A stretch of 64,000 nt of DNA from Oscillibacter sp. (GCA_017482345.1 JAFUNB010000001.1:1-64000); one strand, 5' to 3'. Counted from the first letter of the stretch, positions 52,546 through 61,449 are shown. The notes: generated from the sequence alone by a model not told the origin. Numbers and translations are program-made.

Positions 52546-52758
52546 TCAGAATTTTTCCACAGTGATGATGGAATCGGGACAGATCTTGGCGCAGCTGGCA
52601 CAGGCGATACAGGCGTCCATGTCCGTCACGGCGGCGGGATGGTAACCCTTGCGGTTGACCGCAGAGGTGTCAATGGCGATGATGTGCTTGGGGCAGATGG
52701 CCACACACAGCTCGCATCCCTTGCACCGATCGGAATTGAAGGTTACTTTTGCGCTCAT
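52546..52758 (-). CDS. vorD: 2-oxoacid:ferredoxin oxidoreductase, ferredoxin (delta) subunit
   Basis: 70 residues from the ATG at 52758 (GGAGG about ten bases upstream). Two 4Fe-4S motifs, CKGCELCVAICP and CIACASCAKICP. It passes electrons from the thiamine site to free ferredoxin. First of the four oxidoreductase genes, 35 bases after the MinD-like ATPase gene. Confidence 0.92.
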   Translation of the reverse strand: MSAKVTFNSDRCKGCELCVAICPKHIIAIDTSAVNRKGYHPAAVTDMDACIACASCAKICPDSIITVEKF

Positions 52759-52792
52759 ATTAGGTACTTCCTCCTTTTTCAAAACCGGGATG

Positions 52793-53473
52793 TTATTCCC
52801 ACGGCTTTTTCATCTGTATCGTGATCGGAAACACTGGTTCCGGCAAATCGGACAGGGCTTCGGCAAAACGCGTCTCTGCCACATGGCACAGCACCGGAAT
52901 ACCGGTCTCGCGGGAGACCTGATCTGCCAAAGCAGCGCCCTTCCGGATTTCTTCCGGTGTGGTTTCACCGCACAGGTGGGTGTTATTGACGATGCCGGTG
53001 CAGGTGAGCCCTGTGGTGAGCTCGATGGCCCGCAGATACTGAATGGCGCGTTCTGGTGTGCGGACCTCCGGACGGTTGGCGTTCAATACATAGATCAGCT
53101 GATAGTCTTCGGCAGTGATTTTGTCCCGGAATCGTGCCAGGACTCTCGCGCCTACGGGATCGCCGCCGATATCCAGTACGCCGATCAAATCCCGATTCTG
53201 CAAAATCGTCAGCAGTTCTGCTGGCAGAGCGGGTACATCAGCGTCAGAGCAGGCTTGAGAAGAGGAGATGAGACGAATTCCTGCATTCTGAAGCTGCGCT
53301 TTTCGCTCCCGGGAACGGAAATAGGGATTGACGATATCCAGATCGGCCATCATGACCTGATGTCCCTCAGCAGCCAGCTGCAGCGCCAGATTTACAGAAA
53401 ACTCCGTTTTTCCTGTCCCGTAATGCCCGGTAATGATGGAAATGCGATGGGTACATACAGCGTCTGCGTTCAA
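52793..53473 (-). CDS. MinD/ParA-like P-loop ATPase
   Basis: 226 residues if it starts at the TTG at 53473, which has GAGGT eight bases upstream. An ATG at 53515 has no ribosome site and lies inside the operator, so I prefer the TTG. Deviant P-loop GHYGTGKTEFSVNLALQL, switch motif MMADLDIVNPYFR and IGGDPVGAR mark the SIMIBI class (CooC/Mrp/MinD-like). First gene before the keto-acid oxidoreductase subunits, suggesting a role in Fe-S or cofactor insertion, or a regulatory ATPase for the complex. No established function is known to me. Confidence 0.75.
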   Translation of the reverse strand: MNADAVCTHRISIITGHYGTGKTEFSVNLALQLAAEGHQVMMADLDIVNPYFRSRERKAQLQNAGIRLISSSQACSDADVPALPAELLTILQNRDLIGVLDIGGDPVGARVLARFRDKITAEDYQLIYVLNANRPEVRTPERAIQYLRAIELTTGLTCTGIVNNTHLCGETTPEEIRKGAALADQVSRETGIPVLCHVAETRFAEALSDLPEPVFPITIQMKKPWE

Positions 53474-53495
53474 GAGCGTCACCTCAAAATTTCTA

Positions 53496-53540
53496 AGTTG
53501 TATTATGATACGCATAGTTGTCTGATGTCATAATACAACT
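53496..53540. promoter_or_regulatory. Operator: 13-bp perfect inverted repeat
   Basis: AGTTGTATTATGA (53496-53508), 19-base spacer, TCATAATACAACT (53528-53540), between the divergent ATPase/vor operon and the GntR gene. Probable binding site(s) of that GntR regulator; each arm could be one half of a wide site. Confidence 0.7.
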
Positions 53541-53566
53541 GATGATGTATGATGTCAAGAGTGTTC

Positions 53567-53595
53567 TTGCGCTTAGCCGGAAATATCGTTATAAT
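53567..53595 (+). promoter_or_regulatory. Sigma-A promoter of the GntR gene
   Basis: TTGCGC (53567-53572), 17-base spacer, consensus TATAAT (53590-53595), 46 bases before the ATG. Confidence 0.75.
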
Positions 53596-53641
53596 ATAAA
53601 AAACAAAACTCCGCGATTGCGACAAAACGGAGGAATTTTCT

Positions 53642-54331
53642 ATGGGTGAACCGAAAAAAGCGAAACTGTCAGAGCGGACAGCAGACCGGTTATATGAGAT
53701 GATCGTTGATGAGGGGACCTATTCCATGGGCAGCAAGCTCCCCAACGAAAATGAACTCAGCGAGAAGCTGCAGGTCAGCCGTACAACGCTGCGAGAAGCG
53801 ATTTCATTTCTGGTGGCACAGGGAATTTTAGAGATCCGGCGGGGACGCGGCACGTTTGTGGCCGAAGAGCTGCCGAGTTCGGGATTGGATATGACGGCGC
53901 TGGCGGATATCCGTTCCCGGGACCGGGCCAGAGACCTGTTTGAAATGCGTCTGATTTTCGAGCCTGCCACGGTGGAATTGGCTTGCCAGCGAGCCAGTGA
54001 CGAGGAACTGGCCATGATCGAAAAGAAGGCGAAGCGCGTGGAGCGGATTGCTGCGGAAGACGGCGACTGGCCGCTGGCGGATCAGGAGTTTCACTGGGCC
54101 ATCATAAAAGCGTCACACAATGAGTACATGCGCCGGCTGTACCCGATCATCAACGGCGCCGTCAACGAGATCATGCAGATCACCGGCGCGGGAAGCCGGC
54201 AGAGAATGATGGAGATGGCGTTGAGGGATAACCGGACTATTCTGGAGTTTTTGCTGCAGCGGGACGAGGCTGGTGCCCGTCATGCCATGAGTATTCATAT
54301 CCGGCATCTGATGAATGCCATGTATAACTGA
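53642..54331 (+). CDS. GntR-family (FadR subfamily) transcriptional regulator
   Basis: 229 residues. N-terminal winged helix (YSMGSKLPNENELSEKLQVS ... TTLREAISFLVAQGILEIR), then an all-helical FCD effector domain (about 90-225) with the Asp/His metal-ligand pattern (DQEFHWAI). Such regulators bind short organic acids. GGAGG is nine bases before the ATG. Divergent from the keto-acid oxidoreductase operon with a 13-bp operator between, so branched-chain keto acids or their acyl products are plausible effectors. Confidence 0.9.
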   Translation: MGEPKKAKLSERTADRLYEMIVDEGTYSMGSKLPNENELSEKLQVSRTTLREAISFLVAQGILEIRRGRGTFVAEELPSSGLDMTALADIRSRDRARDLFEMRLIFEPATVELACQRASDEELAMIEKKAKRVERIAAEDGDWPLADQEFHWAIIKASHNEYMRRLYPIINGAVNEIMQITGAGSRQRMMEMALRDNRTILEFLLQRDEAGARHAMSIHIRHLMNAMYN

Positions 54332-54340
54332 AACAAGAAA

Positions 54341-54376
54341 AACACGCCTGTCTCAGCAAGACAGGCGTGCTTTTTA
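54341..54376. terminator. Bidirectional terminator
   Basis: CACGCCTGTCT / AGACAGGCGTG with flanking A- and T-runs, between gntR (+) and the end of the aromatic operon (-). Confidence 0.9.
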
Positions 54377-54805
54377 ATGGGTTTCACATAGCAGATGCAG
54401 CGCTTCCAGATAGCCAGGCAGGCCATGGCCCCGGATGGTGGCCACGCAGGCGGCGCGGATATAGGAGATGTGCCGGAACTCCTCCCGGCTGTCCGGGTCG
54501 GAGACGTGGACCTCCACGGTGGGGATGCCCACGGCCTTCACCGCATCCAGCAGCGCCACGCTGGTGTGGGTATAGGCGGCGGGGTTGATGATGATGCCGT
54601 CCACATGGTCGAAATAGGCCTGCTGGATGGCGTCCACCAGTGCACCCTCGTGGTTGGACTGGAAGAAGGACACCTCCACGCCCAGCGTGTCCGCCTCGGC
54701 GCGGATCATGGCCAGCAGATCCTCGTAGGTGGCCTTGCCGTAGATCTCCGGCTGGCGGATGCCCAGCATATTCATGTTGGGGCCGTTAATCACCAGAATG
54801 TGCAC
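54374..54805 (-). CDS. aroQ: 3-dehydroquinate dehydratase, type II
   Basis: 143 residues from a GTG at 54805 with GGAGGG seven bases upstream. Motifs INGPNMNMLGIRQPEIYG, SNHEGALVDAIQ, IINPAAYTHTSVAL and EVHVSDPDSREEFRH are the full type II active site (Tyr, His, Arg). Dehydrates 3-dehydroquinate to 3-dehydroshikimate as a dodecamer in the cytosol. Last gene of the aromatic operon; its start overlaps the end of the aroE-aroK fusion by 20 bases. Confidence 0.94.
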   Translation of the reverse strand: MHILVINGPNMNMLGIRQPEIYGKATYEDLLAMIRAEADTLGVEVSFFQSNHEGALVDAIQQAYFDHVDGIIINPAAYTHTSVALLDAVKAVGIPTVEVHVSDPDSREEFRHISYIRAACVATIRGHGLPGYLEALHLLCETH

Positions 54806-56027
54806 AAAAATCCCTCCAGATGGCGGCGGCGGTCTCCTCCACCGTGCTGTTGTTTTCAATGATGACGTCCCGGAACCGTTCGTACATGGGCTCTCGCTCC
54901 GCCCACATGGCGGCGAGATCCGCGCCCTGAGACAGAGGACGGCCCTCTGTGGGCAGAAGGTCCAGATCCCGGGTCAGATGGTAAATGCGGCCGTTCTGCC
55001 GCAGGGAGGCGTAGTTGCGGGGATCCTTCACCACGCCGCCGCCGGTGAGAACGATCTTGCCGGAGCTCTTTCCGACTTCCGCGGTGACATCCCGCTCCAG
55101 TGCACGGAACGCGGCTTCGCCGCCGGCGGCGAAGATCTCCGGAATGGAACAGCCAGCCTGTTCCACAATGCGGGCGTCGATGTCGATGGCCTCCCGGCCG
55201 GTCAGGTGGGAGAGGGCCTCGCCCACGGTGGTCTTGCCGCAGCCGGGCATGCCGATGAGGACGATGTTGGCGGTTTCCTGGCGCAGTTGGGCCAGGATCC
55301 GCTCGTTTTCGCTGTCGGAGATAGTGGTCTCAAAAAAGTGTTCCTCAGCCGCCTTGGCCTGAGCCACCAGCATGGGCAGGCCGTCGCTGCAGGGGATGCC
55401 CAATTCTTCCGCCTGCAGCAGCAGGGCGGTGCGGCGGGGGTTGTAGATCACGTCCAGCACGCCTTTGCAGGCGGGGAAGGCGGTCAGATCCACAGGCGAT
55501 TCGCCGGTTTTGGGATACATGCCCACGGGCGTGGTGTTGACGATGATCTCCGCGTCTGCGTGACGGGAGAGGTTTTCGTAGTTGTTCTCGCCGGAACGGG
55601 ACACCACAATGATCTCCCGTGCGCCCAGCTTCCGGCTCATGGCCACGGCGGTGCGGGAGGCACCGCCGCTGCCCAACACCAGAACCTTGCGTTCGGACAT
55701 GGAAATGCCGGCCCGCTCTGCCATCCAGCAGAAGCCGACGGCGTCGGTGTTCCAGGCGCACAGCGTGCCGCCGCGGCGGGCGAGGGTGTTGACGCTGCCA
55801 ATATCCTTTGCGGCCTCATCGATCTTGTCACAGAAGGGCATCACATCCAGCTTGTAGGGGATGGTGACATTCAGACCGCCGATATTCTCCTGCGCCAGAA
55901 AGGCACCCAGCTCATCGGGCTCCAGCTCGATGAGCCGGTAGTCCTCGCAGCCCAGCGCCGCGTGGATGGGAGCGGACCAGCTGTGGCCCAGTTTTCGGCC
56001 CAAAAGGCCGTAGATCTTCTGCTCCAT
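54786..56027 (-). CDS. aroE-aroK: Fused shikimate dehydrogenase and shikimate kinase
   Basis: 413 residues. Residues 1-240 are shikimate dehydrogenase: GRKLGHSWSAPIHAA, NVTIPYKLDV (catalytic Lys), VLGSGGASRTAVA (NADP loop), NTTPVGMYP. Residues about 253-413 are shikimate kinase: IGMPGCGKTTVGEAL (P-loop), DIDARI, GGEAAFRALE, LTGGGVV. One chain thus reduces dehydroshikimate and phosphorylates the product. Usually these are separate genes; no frameshift or internal start is needed to explain the joint reading frame. Sits between pheA and aroQ in the operon. Confidence 0.93.
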   Translation of the reverse strand: MEQKIYGLLGRKLGHSWSAPIHAALGCEDYRLIELEPDELGAFLAQENIGGLNVTIPYKLDVMPFCDKIDEAAKDIGSVNTLARRGGTLCAWNTDAVGFCWMAERAGISMSERKVLVLGSGGASRTAVAMSRKLGAREIIVVSRSGENNYENLSRHADAEIIVNTTPVGMYPKTGESPVDLTAFPACKGVLDVIYNPRRTALLLQAEELGIPCSDGLPMLVAQAKAAEEHFFETTISDSENERILAQLRQETANIVLIGMPGCGKTTVGEALSHLTGREAIDIDARIVEQAGCSIPEIFAAGGEAAFRALERDVTAEVGKSSGKIVLTGGGVVKDPRNYASLRQNGRIYHLTRDLDLLPTEGRPLSQGADLAAMWAEREPMYERFRDVIIENNSTVEETAAAIWRDFCAHSGD

Positions 56028-56030
56028 AAA

Positions 56031-57167
56031 TCAGACTTCAGCGTAGGAGCCCAGATACCGGAAGCCGCTGCAGTTGCGCTCCAGTTCCTGCAGCATGGCC
56101 AGGACCTTGGGATCCTGAACGGAGGCCTCGATCTCCAGGAAGAAGATGAATTCGAAGTTGCGGCCGGTGACGGGGCAGGACTCCAGCTTCGTCATGTTGA
56201 TGTCCAGTGCGGCCAGCTTGGCCAGAATGTCGAACAGGGCGCCGGGCTTGTTGTCGGTGGAGACGATGAGGCTGATACGGTTGGAGCCGGCGTAGATGAC
56301 GGGATCCTTGGTGATGCAAATGAAGCGGGTGTAGTTGTTGTCGCTGTCCTGAATGTCGCCGTTGATGCACTCCAGACCGTACAGGGCGGTGCAGGGATGA
56401 GAGGAGATGGCAGCGGCATTGCGGCTGCCGCTCTCGGCAACCATCTTGGCGGCGGCAGCAGTGTTGTCACAGGGGATGACCCGCACGCCGGAGAGGCTGT
56501 TCAGGAACTTGCTGCACTGGCCGATGGCCTGCTGGTGGGAGTAAATTTCCGTGATGTCCTCCTGCTTCACGCCGGGCAGGGCCAGCAGCTCGTGGCGGAT
56601 GCACAGGCGGGTGGAGCGGACGATGCTCAGGTTGTGGTCCTGCAGCAGGTCGTACACGGCGCGGACAGAGCCGTTGGAGCTGTTTTCAATGGGCAGCACG
56701 CCGAATTTGCACAGGCCGGACTCCACGGCGGCAGCCACAGCCTGGAAGGTCTTCACATACACCAGATTGCCCCGGGGGAACAGACGGTCGCAGGCCACCT
56801 GAGAGTTGCCGCCCTCCACGCCCTGACAGGCGATGAGTCCGGTCTGAGGGAACAGCTCGCCGCCGTTTGCCAGCGCAGCCTTCACCTGCGCGGCCACATG
56901 GGTGGGGGCGCAGATCAGCTCTGCCTGGCGGGAGCGGGACAGCTCAAACAAGGTGGAGAACAGGTGGTGGGCATACTGCTCCCGGTCGCCGGCCTTTTCC
57001 ATGACCTTGGCCAGGATCTCACGCTCGCGGGTCTTGTTCAGAATGGGCTGGTTGTGCTTGTTTTTATAGGCGGCCACTTCCTCGGCCAGATCCATACGCT
57101 GCATGAAGAGGTCCAGCAGCTGATCGTCTACGGCATTGATTTTTTCGCGAATCTCAGAAAGTTCCAT
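56031..57167 (-). CDS. pheA: Bifunctional chorismate mutase / prephenate dehydratase
   Basis: 378 residues. Residues 1-85 are an AroQ-type chorismate mutase (IREKINAVDDQLLDLFMQRM), about 105-285 the prephenate dehydratase (GVEGGNSQVACDRLFP, LPIENSSNGSVRAVYDLL, YTRFICI with the catalytic TRF), and about 295-375 an ACT domain (DNKPGALFDILAKLAALDI, ESCP) for phenylalanine feedback. Makes phenylpyruvate from chorismate. Overlaps the end of aroC by 14 bases. Same domain order as E. coli PheA. Confidence 0.94.
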   Translation of the reverse strand: MELSEIREKINAVDDQLLDLFMQRMDLAEEVAAYKNKHNQPILNKTREREILAKVMEKAGDREQYAHHLFSTLFELSRSRQAELICAPTHVAAQVKAALANGGELFPQTGLIACQGVEGGNSQVACDRLFPRGNLVYVKTFQAVAAAVESGLCKFGVLPIENSSNGSVRAVYDLLQDHNLSIVRSTRLCIRHELLALPGVKQEDITEIYSHQQAIGQCSKFLNSLSGVRVIPCDNTAAAAKMVAESGSRNAAAISSHPCTALYGLECINGDIQDSDNNYTRFICITKDPVIYAGSNRISLIVSTDNKPGALFDILAKLAALDINMTKLESCPVTGRNFEFIFFLEIEASVQDPKVLAMLQELERNCSGFRYLGSYAEV

Positions 57168-58245
57168 GGTTACCCTCCAACAGTAAATCTAAAATCACGG
57201 CGGCGGTGACCGCCTCCACCACCGGAACGGCCCGGTGGGCGATACAGGGGTCATGACGGCCCCGGATGCTCAATTCTGCGTTTTCGCCGGCGGAGAGAGA
57301 CACGGTCTGCTGCGCTCCGGCGATGGACGGCGTGGGCTTGATGCCCACCCGAAGTGTGACGGGCATGCCGGTGGTGATACCGCCCAGGATACCTCCGGCG
57401 TTGTTCCGGGTGGTGACGATTTTGCCGTTTTCCACGGCGAAGGGGTCGTTGTTCTCACTGCCCCGTAAGGAACAGGCACCGAAGCCGGCGCCGAACTCTA
57501 CGCCCTTGACGGCGGGGATGCCGAACAGGGCTGCGGCCAGCCGGTTTTCCACGCCCTCGAACATGGGATCGCCCAGTCCTGCGGGCAGGCCGATGACGGC
57601 ACATTCAATGACGCCGCCCACGCTGTCGCCCGACTCCCGGGCGGAGAGGATGGCGCTTTGCATGGCCTCGCCGGCCTCGTCGTTCAGCACGGGGAAGGCC
57701 TTGGCGGCCACAGCGTCAAACAGTTCCGCCGTGGGATGCAGGGGGAAGGAAGCGTCGGGAATGCCGGCCACGGCGGATAAGTGGGCGCCCACGAAAATGC
57801 CCCGCCGGGCCAGGATCTGCTTTGCGATGCCGCCGGCGATGCACAGCGGCGCCGTCAGCCGGCCGGAGAAGTGGCCGCCGCCCCGCATGTCCGCGTGGCC
57901 GCCCCACTTGACGTGGGCGGTGTAGTCCGCGTGGGCGGGCCGGGGCTTGTCGGCCAGCTCGCTGTAATCCGAGGAGTGCTGGTCGCTGTTTTCGATAATG
58001 GCGCACAGGGGGAACCCGCAGGTGACGCCGTTTTCAAGGCCGGACAGGAAGATGGGTCGGTCGGCTTCCTTTCTTGCGGTGGACAGGCGGTTCTGGCCGG
58101 GCTTGCGCCGGTCCATAAAGGCCTGCAGCGCATCCAGGTCGATGGCCTCGCCTGCCGGCAGGCCGTCCATGTTGACGCCGATGGCTCTGCCGTGGGACTG
58201 GCCGAAGACCGATACTTTCAGCAGCTTTCCAAACTCAGAGGACAT
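57154..58245 (-). CDS. aroC: Chorismate synthase
   Basis: 363 residues from the ATG at 58245 (GGAGG eight bases upstream). Signature motifs GQSHGRAIGVNMDGLPAG, GHADMRGGGHFSGRLTAPL and the C-terminal RHDPCIAHRAVPVVEA. Converts EPSP to chorismate with reduced FMN, without net redox change. Overlaps aroA by 11 bases; the two steps are sequential in the pathway. Confidence 0.95.
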   Translation of the reverse strand: MSSEFGKLLKVSVFGQSHGRAIGVNMDGLPAGEAIDLDALQAFMDRRKPGQNRLSTARKEADRPIFLSGLENGVTCGFPLCAIIENSDQHSSDYSELADKPRPAHADYTAHVKWGGHADMRGGGHFSGRLTAPLCIAGGIAKQILARRGIFVGAHLSAVAGIPDASFPLHPTAELFDAVAAKAFPVLNDEAGEAMQSAILSARESGDSVGGVIECAVIGLPAGLGDPMFEGVENRLAAALFGIPAVKGVEFGAGFGACSLRGSENNDPFAVENGKIVTTRNNAGGILGGITTGMPVTLRVGIKPTPSIAGAQQTVSLSAGENAELSIRGRHDPCIAHRAVPVVEAVTAAVILDLLLEGNHGTF

Positions 58246-59404
58246 GCACGTCACCTCCTAAGGTTCTGTAGTCATCCCAGAAGCCGGGATAGGATTTGTT
58301 CACCGCTTCCGCTCCCAGAATGGTGACGGGAGCGCTGCAGGCGGTGGCGGCAATGCCCGCCGCCATGACGATGCGGTGGTCGTTGGCGCCGTCCACCGTT
58401 CCGCCGGAAAGGGATTCCTGACCGTGGACGATCAATTCCTCCGGCAGTTCCTCCGCCTGACCGCCCAGTGCGTTCACCAGAGCGGCGGTGGTGGTCAGCC
58501 GGTCGCTCTCCTTCAGTCGAAGGCGGGCGGCGTTGGTAAATCGTGTGGTGCCCTGCCGGACGGCGGCCATGACGGCCAGCGGCGGCAGCAGGTCGGGGCA
58601 GCCGGAGATATCGATGTCGGTGTTGCCGGGGCGGGCCAGCGTCCAGTACAGGCGGGCGATGACCATGTCGCCCTGAGAGGACTGGTGGTTCAGACCCTGG
58701 ATGTTCACCAGGTTATCCAGAAAACCAGCTGCGTACCAGAACCCGGCCTGAGACCAGTCGGACTCCAGCGTGACGTCCCGGCCCTGATAGGCCTGATTAC
58801 CGGGGACCAAAAACGTCTCGTAGTTCCGGTTTTCCACCTGAATACCAAATTGATTCAGCACATCCAGCGTCATGTCCACATAGCCGCGGGACTCCAGCGG
58901 CGTGGTCATGCGGATCTCGGAATCGCCGGGGAGCAGCGGCAGGGCGTACAGCAATCCGGTGACAAACTGGCTGGAGACGTTGCCGGGCAGGGTGTAGGTG
59001 CCGGGAGCCAACTGGCCCTCCACGGTGAGGACGCCGTCGGCCAATTCGTAGCGGATACCTTTTTCGTCAAAGAGGTCGAAGTAGGGCGTCTGGGGCCGCT
59101 CCATCAGGCGGCCGCGGCCGGTGAACCGTCCGCCGCCTGCCACCGCCAGTGCGATGGGGATGAGGAAGCGGAGGGTGGAGCCGGATTCGCCGCAGTCCAA
59201 CAGCGGCAGTGTGCCCGGCCGGGCGGAGGTCAGCGCGTTTACGCAGCGCTCCGTGGCCTGAATGTCCTGGGAGGTGCCGGGATTGGCAATGGCGCCGGGG
59301 TGGACGGAGAGCATCTGGGCCAGAACCACCCGGTGGGCCATGGACTTGCTGGGCGGCGGAGTCACGGAGCCGGACAGCTTGCGGGGGAGGATGCGAATGT
59401 CCAT
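58235..59404 (-). CDS. aroA: 3-phosphoshikimate 1-carboxyvinyltransferase (EPSP synthase)
   Basis: 389 residues, a little short for the family (about 425). PPPSKSMAHRVVLAQML at the N-terminus, ESGSTLRFLIPIALA (with G-S-T-R), SSQFVTGLLYALPL, LKESDRL and a late NDHRIVMA. Two-domain inside-out alpha/beta barrel. The region around the glyphosate-contact loop reads DCGESGSTLRF. Transfers enolpyruvate from PEP to shikimate 3-phosphate. Confidence 0.94.
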   Translation of the reverse strand: MDIRILPRKLSGSVTPPPSKSMAHRVVLAQMLSVHPGAIANPGTSQDIQATERCVNALTSARPGTLPLLDCGESGSTLRFLIPIALAVAGGGRFTGRGRLMERPQTPYFDLFDEKGIRYELADGVLTVEGQLAPGTYTLPGNVSSQFVTGLLYALPLLPGDSEIRMTTPLESRGYVDMTLDVLNQFGIQVENRNYETFLVPGNQAYQGRDVTLESDWSQAGFWYAAGFLDNLVNIQGLNHQSSQGDMVIARLYWTLARPGNTDIDISGCPDLLPPLAVMAAVRQGTTRFTNAARLRLKESDRLTTTAALVNALGGQAEELPEELIVHGQESLSGGTVDGANDHRIVMAAGIAATACSAPVTILGAEAVNKSYPGFWDDYRTLGGDVHVL

Positions 59405-59405
59405 C

Positions 59406-60476
59406 TTATCCCTCCAGTCCCGCGGCGATGACGCCGTAAAGCTCCGTCACCGGCAGTTTTTTCAGCTCGCACCGGCCGATTTTCTTCGGCACCACGATGG
59501 TGATGCTGTCGCCGGCGCGTTTTTTATCCTTCAGTGCGGCGGCGGTCAGGGCCTCCGCGGAATACTCAGTGTCAGTGGGCAAACCGTTCTTGGCAAGGCA
59601 GGCGGCGATGCGCGCCGCGATGGGCTCCTCCGTCCAGCCTAAGGTTTCGGCGGCCCGGGCCATGATGGCCAGACCTGCCGCCACGGCGTGGCCGTGGGGG
59701 ATGGAGTAGCCACTGCATTTCTCGATGGCGTGGCCGATGGTGTGGCCCAGATTCAGCAGGCGGCGTTCGTTCTGCTCCTTCTCGTCCCGCTCCACGACGC
59801 CGGCCTTATAGGCTACGCACCGGGCGATGACGTCCGCAGGGGCGGAGGTGAGGGTGCCGTCCTCAAACAGGGAAAACAGGGACTCGTCGGAGAGGACGCC
59901 GGTCTTGACGGCCTCGGCGGCACCGTCAGCAAAGACGGCGGCAGGCAGGGAAGTCAGGCAGTCCGTGTCGCACAGGACGGCGGCAGGCTGCAGGAAGACG
60001 CCGGCCAGATTTTTGCCGGCTTTCAGGTCGATGGCGGTCTTGCCGCCCACGGAGGAATCCACAGCGGAGAGCAGGGTGGTGGGCAGCTGGACGCAGCGGA
60101 TGCCCCGGAGGTAGCAGCCGGCGGCAAAGCCGGCCATGTCACCGGTAACGCCGCCGCCCAGCGCGGCGATGCAGTCCGTGCGGGTCAGCTGAGCCTCAGC
60201 CAGAAACTCCAGAATGTCGGAGAGGGTTTCAAAGTTCTTGTGAGTCTCGCCTGCGGGGAACACATGGGAGCTGACGGTGTAGCCGGCGGAGCGGAGGCTT
60301 TCACACACCGTGTCCAGATATAAAGGAGCCACGTTGCTGTCGGTGATGACGGCAACGTGGCAGACAGGCATAATAGCGCGCAGGGATTCGCCGCAGCGGC
60401 GCAGCAGACCGGCGCCGATGGATACGGCGTAGGAAGGAGCAGTATGGACCTGGATGGTACGGATGGTGTCAGACAT
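59406..60476 (-). CDS. aroB: 3-dehydroquinate synthase
   Basis: 356 residues. GGGVTGDMAGFAAG, LPTTLLSAVDSSVGGKTAID, and the metal ligands in LNLGHTIGHAIE with a later HGHAVAAGL. NAD- and metal-dependent cyclisation of DAHP in one active site. One base before aroA. The 130-base gap upstream to tyrA is the widest inside the operon and holds small GC-rich hairpins but no clear terminator. Confidence 0.95.
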   Translation of the reverse strand: MSDTIRTIQVHTAPSYAVSIGAGLLRRCGESLRAIMPVCHVAVITDSNVAPLYLDTVCESLRSAGYTVSSHVFPAGETHKNFETLSDILEFLAEAQLTRTDCIAALGGGVTGDMAGFAAGCYLRGIRCVQLPTTLLSAVDSSVGGKTAIDLKAGKNLAGVFLQPAAVLCDTDCLTSLPAAVFADGAAEAVKTGVLSDESLFSLFEDGTLTSAPADVIARCVAYKAGVVERDEKEQNERRLLNLGHTIGHAIEKCSGYSIPHGHAVAAGLAIMARAAETLGWTEEPIAARIAACLAKNGLPTDTEYSAEALTAAALKDKKRAGDSITIVVPKKIGRCELKKLPVTELYGVIAAGLEG

Positions 60477-60607
60477 GGGAGATACTCCTTAAAAATCAAA
60501 ATCCGACGCAACCCAGCGAAGCGGTTGCGGAGGAAGGAGGAGAGACAAGGAAGCAAAACGAAGTTTTCGGCAAAGCCGGAAACGGAGTGGGCGGACTTTG
60601 GCTCGAC

Positions 60608-61444
60608 TCAATTGCCTCCTGCGGTGGCCTTCAGTTCGCGGCCCTCCTTCAGCAGAGCGCGGAGCTGGTCCGCGTCGCTGTTTTTCAGGGCGTCGGCATA
60701 GGCAGTCAGATTCTGGATCAGGATATCCAGCTCGTGGGTCAGATGGTCGGCGTCGGCCAGACACAGCTCCGTCCACATATCCTCGTCCAGCCGGGCCACG
60801 CGGGTCATATCCCGGAAGCTGCCGGCGGAGAAGCCGCGGCGGCGCTGGGCCTCGGGAGACTTCACATAGGCGCTGGAGACGATGTGGGCCAGCTGGGAGG
60901 TGAAGGCAATGATGCGGTCGTGCTCCTCCGGATCGGAGAAGGTGAGCCGGGCGAAGCCAATGTCCAGAAACAGATTTTTCAGGGTGTCCAGCAGCGTCAT
61001 GTCCGTCCGCTGGTCCGGCGTCAGGATCATGGATGCGCCCACATACAGATCGTCGGTGGCGGAGGTAAAGCCACCGGTCTCCTTGCCGGCCATGGGGTGG
61101 CCGCCGATGTAGGCGAAATCGTGGGCCTCAGCGATGGGAGCGATGGCTGCCACCACAGAGCGCTTGACGCCGCACAGATCCACCAGAATGGCGCGCTTGC
61201 CGATCCGGTCGGCGTGCTCCTCGACCCAACGGATGGCGGCGCCGGGACGGATGGCCACCAGGATCACGTCGCACTGAGGCAGATTTTCGTCTGTCAGCGG
61301 AGCGTCGATGGAGCCGCACATGCGGGCCAGCATCATGGTCTCATGATCCAGATCGATGCCGTAGACGGTGTGGCTGGTGCGGGTGTGGATGCTCTTTGCC
61401 ATGGAGCCTCCGATGAGGCCCAGGCCAACAATGCCGATGATCAT
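60608..61444 (-). CDS. tyrA: Prephenate dehydrogenase
   Basis: 278 residues from the ATG at 61444 (GGAGG ten bases upstream); an ATG at 61453 overlaps the aroF stop but is too close to that site. NAD(P) motif GIVGLGLIGGSMAKSI, then GIDLDHETM, HPMAGKETGGF (active-site His) and a helical C-terminal dimer domain. No ACT or chorismate-mutase domain is attached. Converts prephenate to 4-hydroxyphenylpyruvate, the tyrosine precursor. Confidence 0.93.
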   Translation of the reverse strand: MIIGIVGLGLIGGSMAKSIHTRTSHTVYGIDLDHETMMLARMCGSIDAPLTDENLPQCDVILVAIRPGAAIRWVEEHADRIGKRAILVDLCGVKRSVVAAIAPIAEAHDFAYIGGHPMAGKETGGFTSATDDLYVGASMILTPDQRTDMTLLDTLKNLFLDIGFARLTFSDPEEHDRIIAFTSQLAHIVSSAYVKSPEAQRRRGFSAGSFRDMTRVARLDEDMWTELCLADADHLTHELDILIQNLTAYADALKNSDADQLRALLKEGRELKATAGGN

Positions 61445-61449
61445 AGGGG

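Noticed and set aside
54759..57209. 816-codon plus-strand frame across the aro genes
   Set aside because: Antisense shadow of aroE-aroK and pheA, with the same low-complexity Gly/Ala/His/Val composition and no domain.
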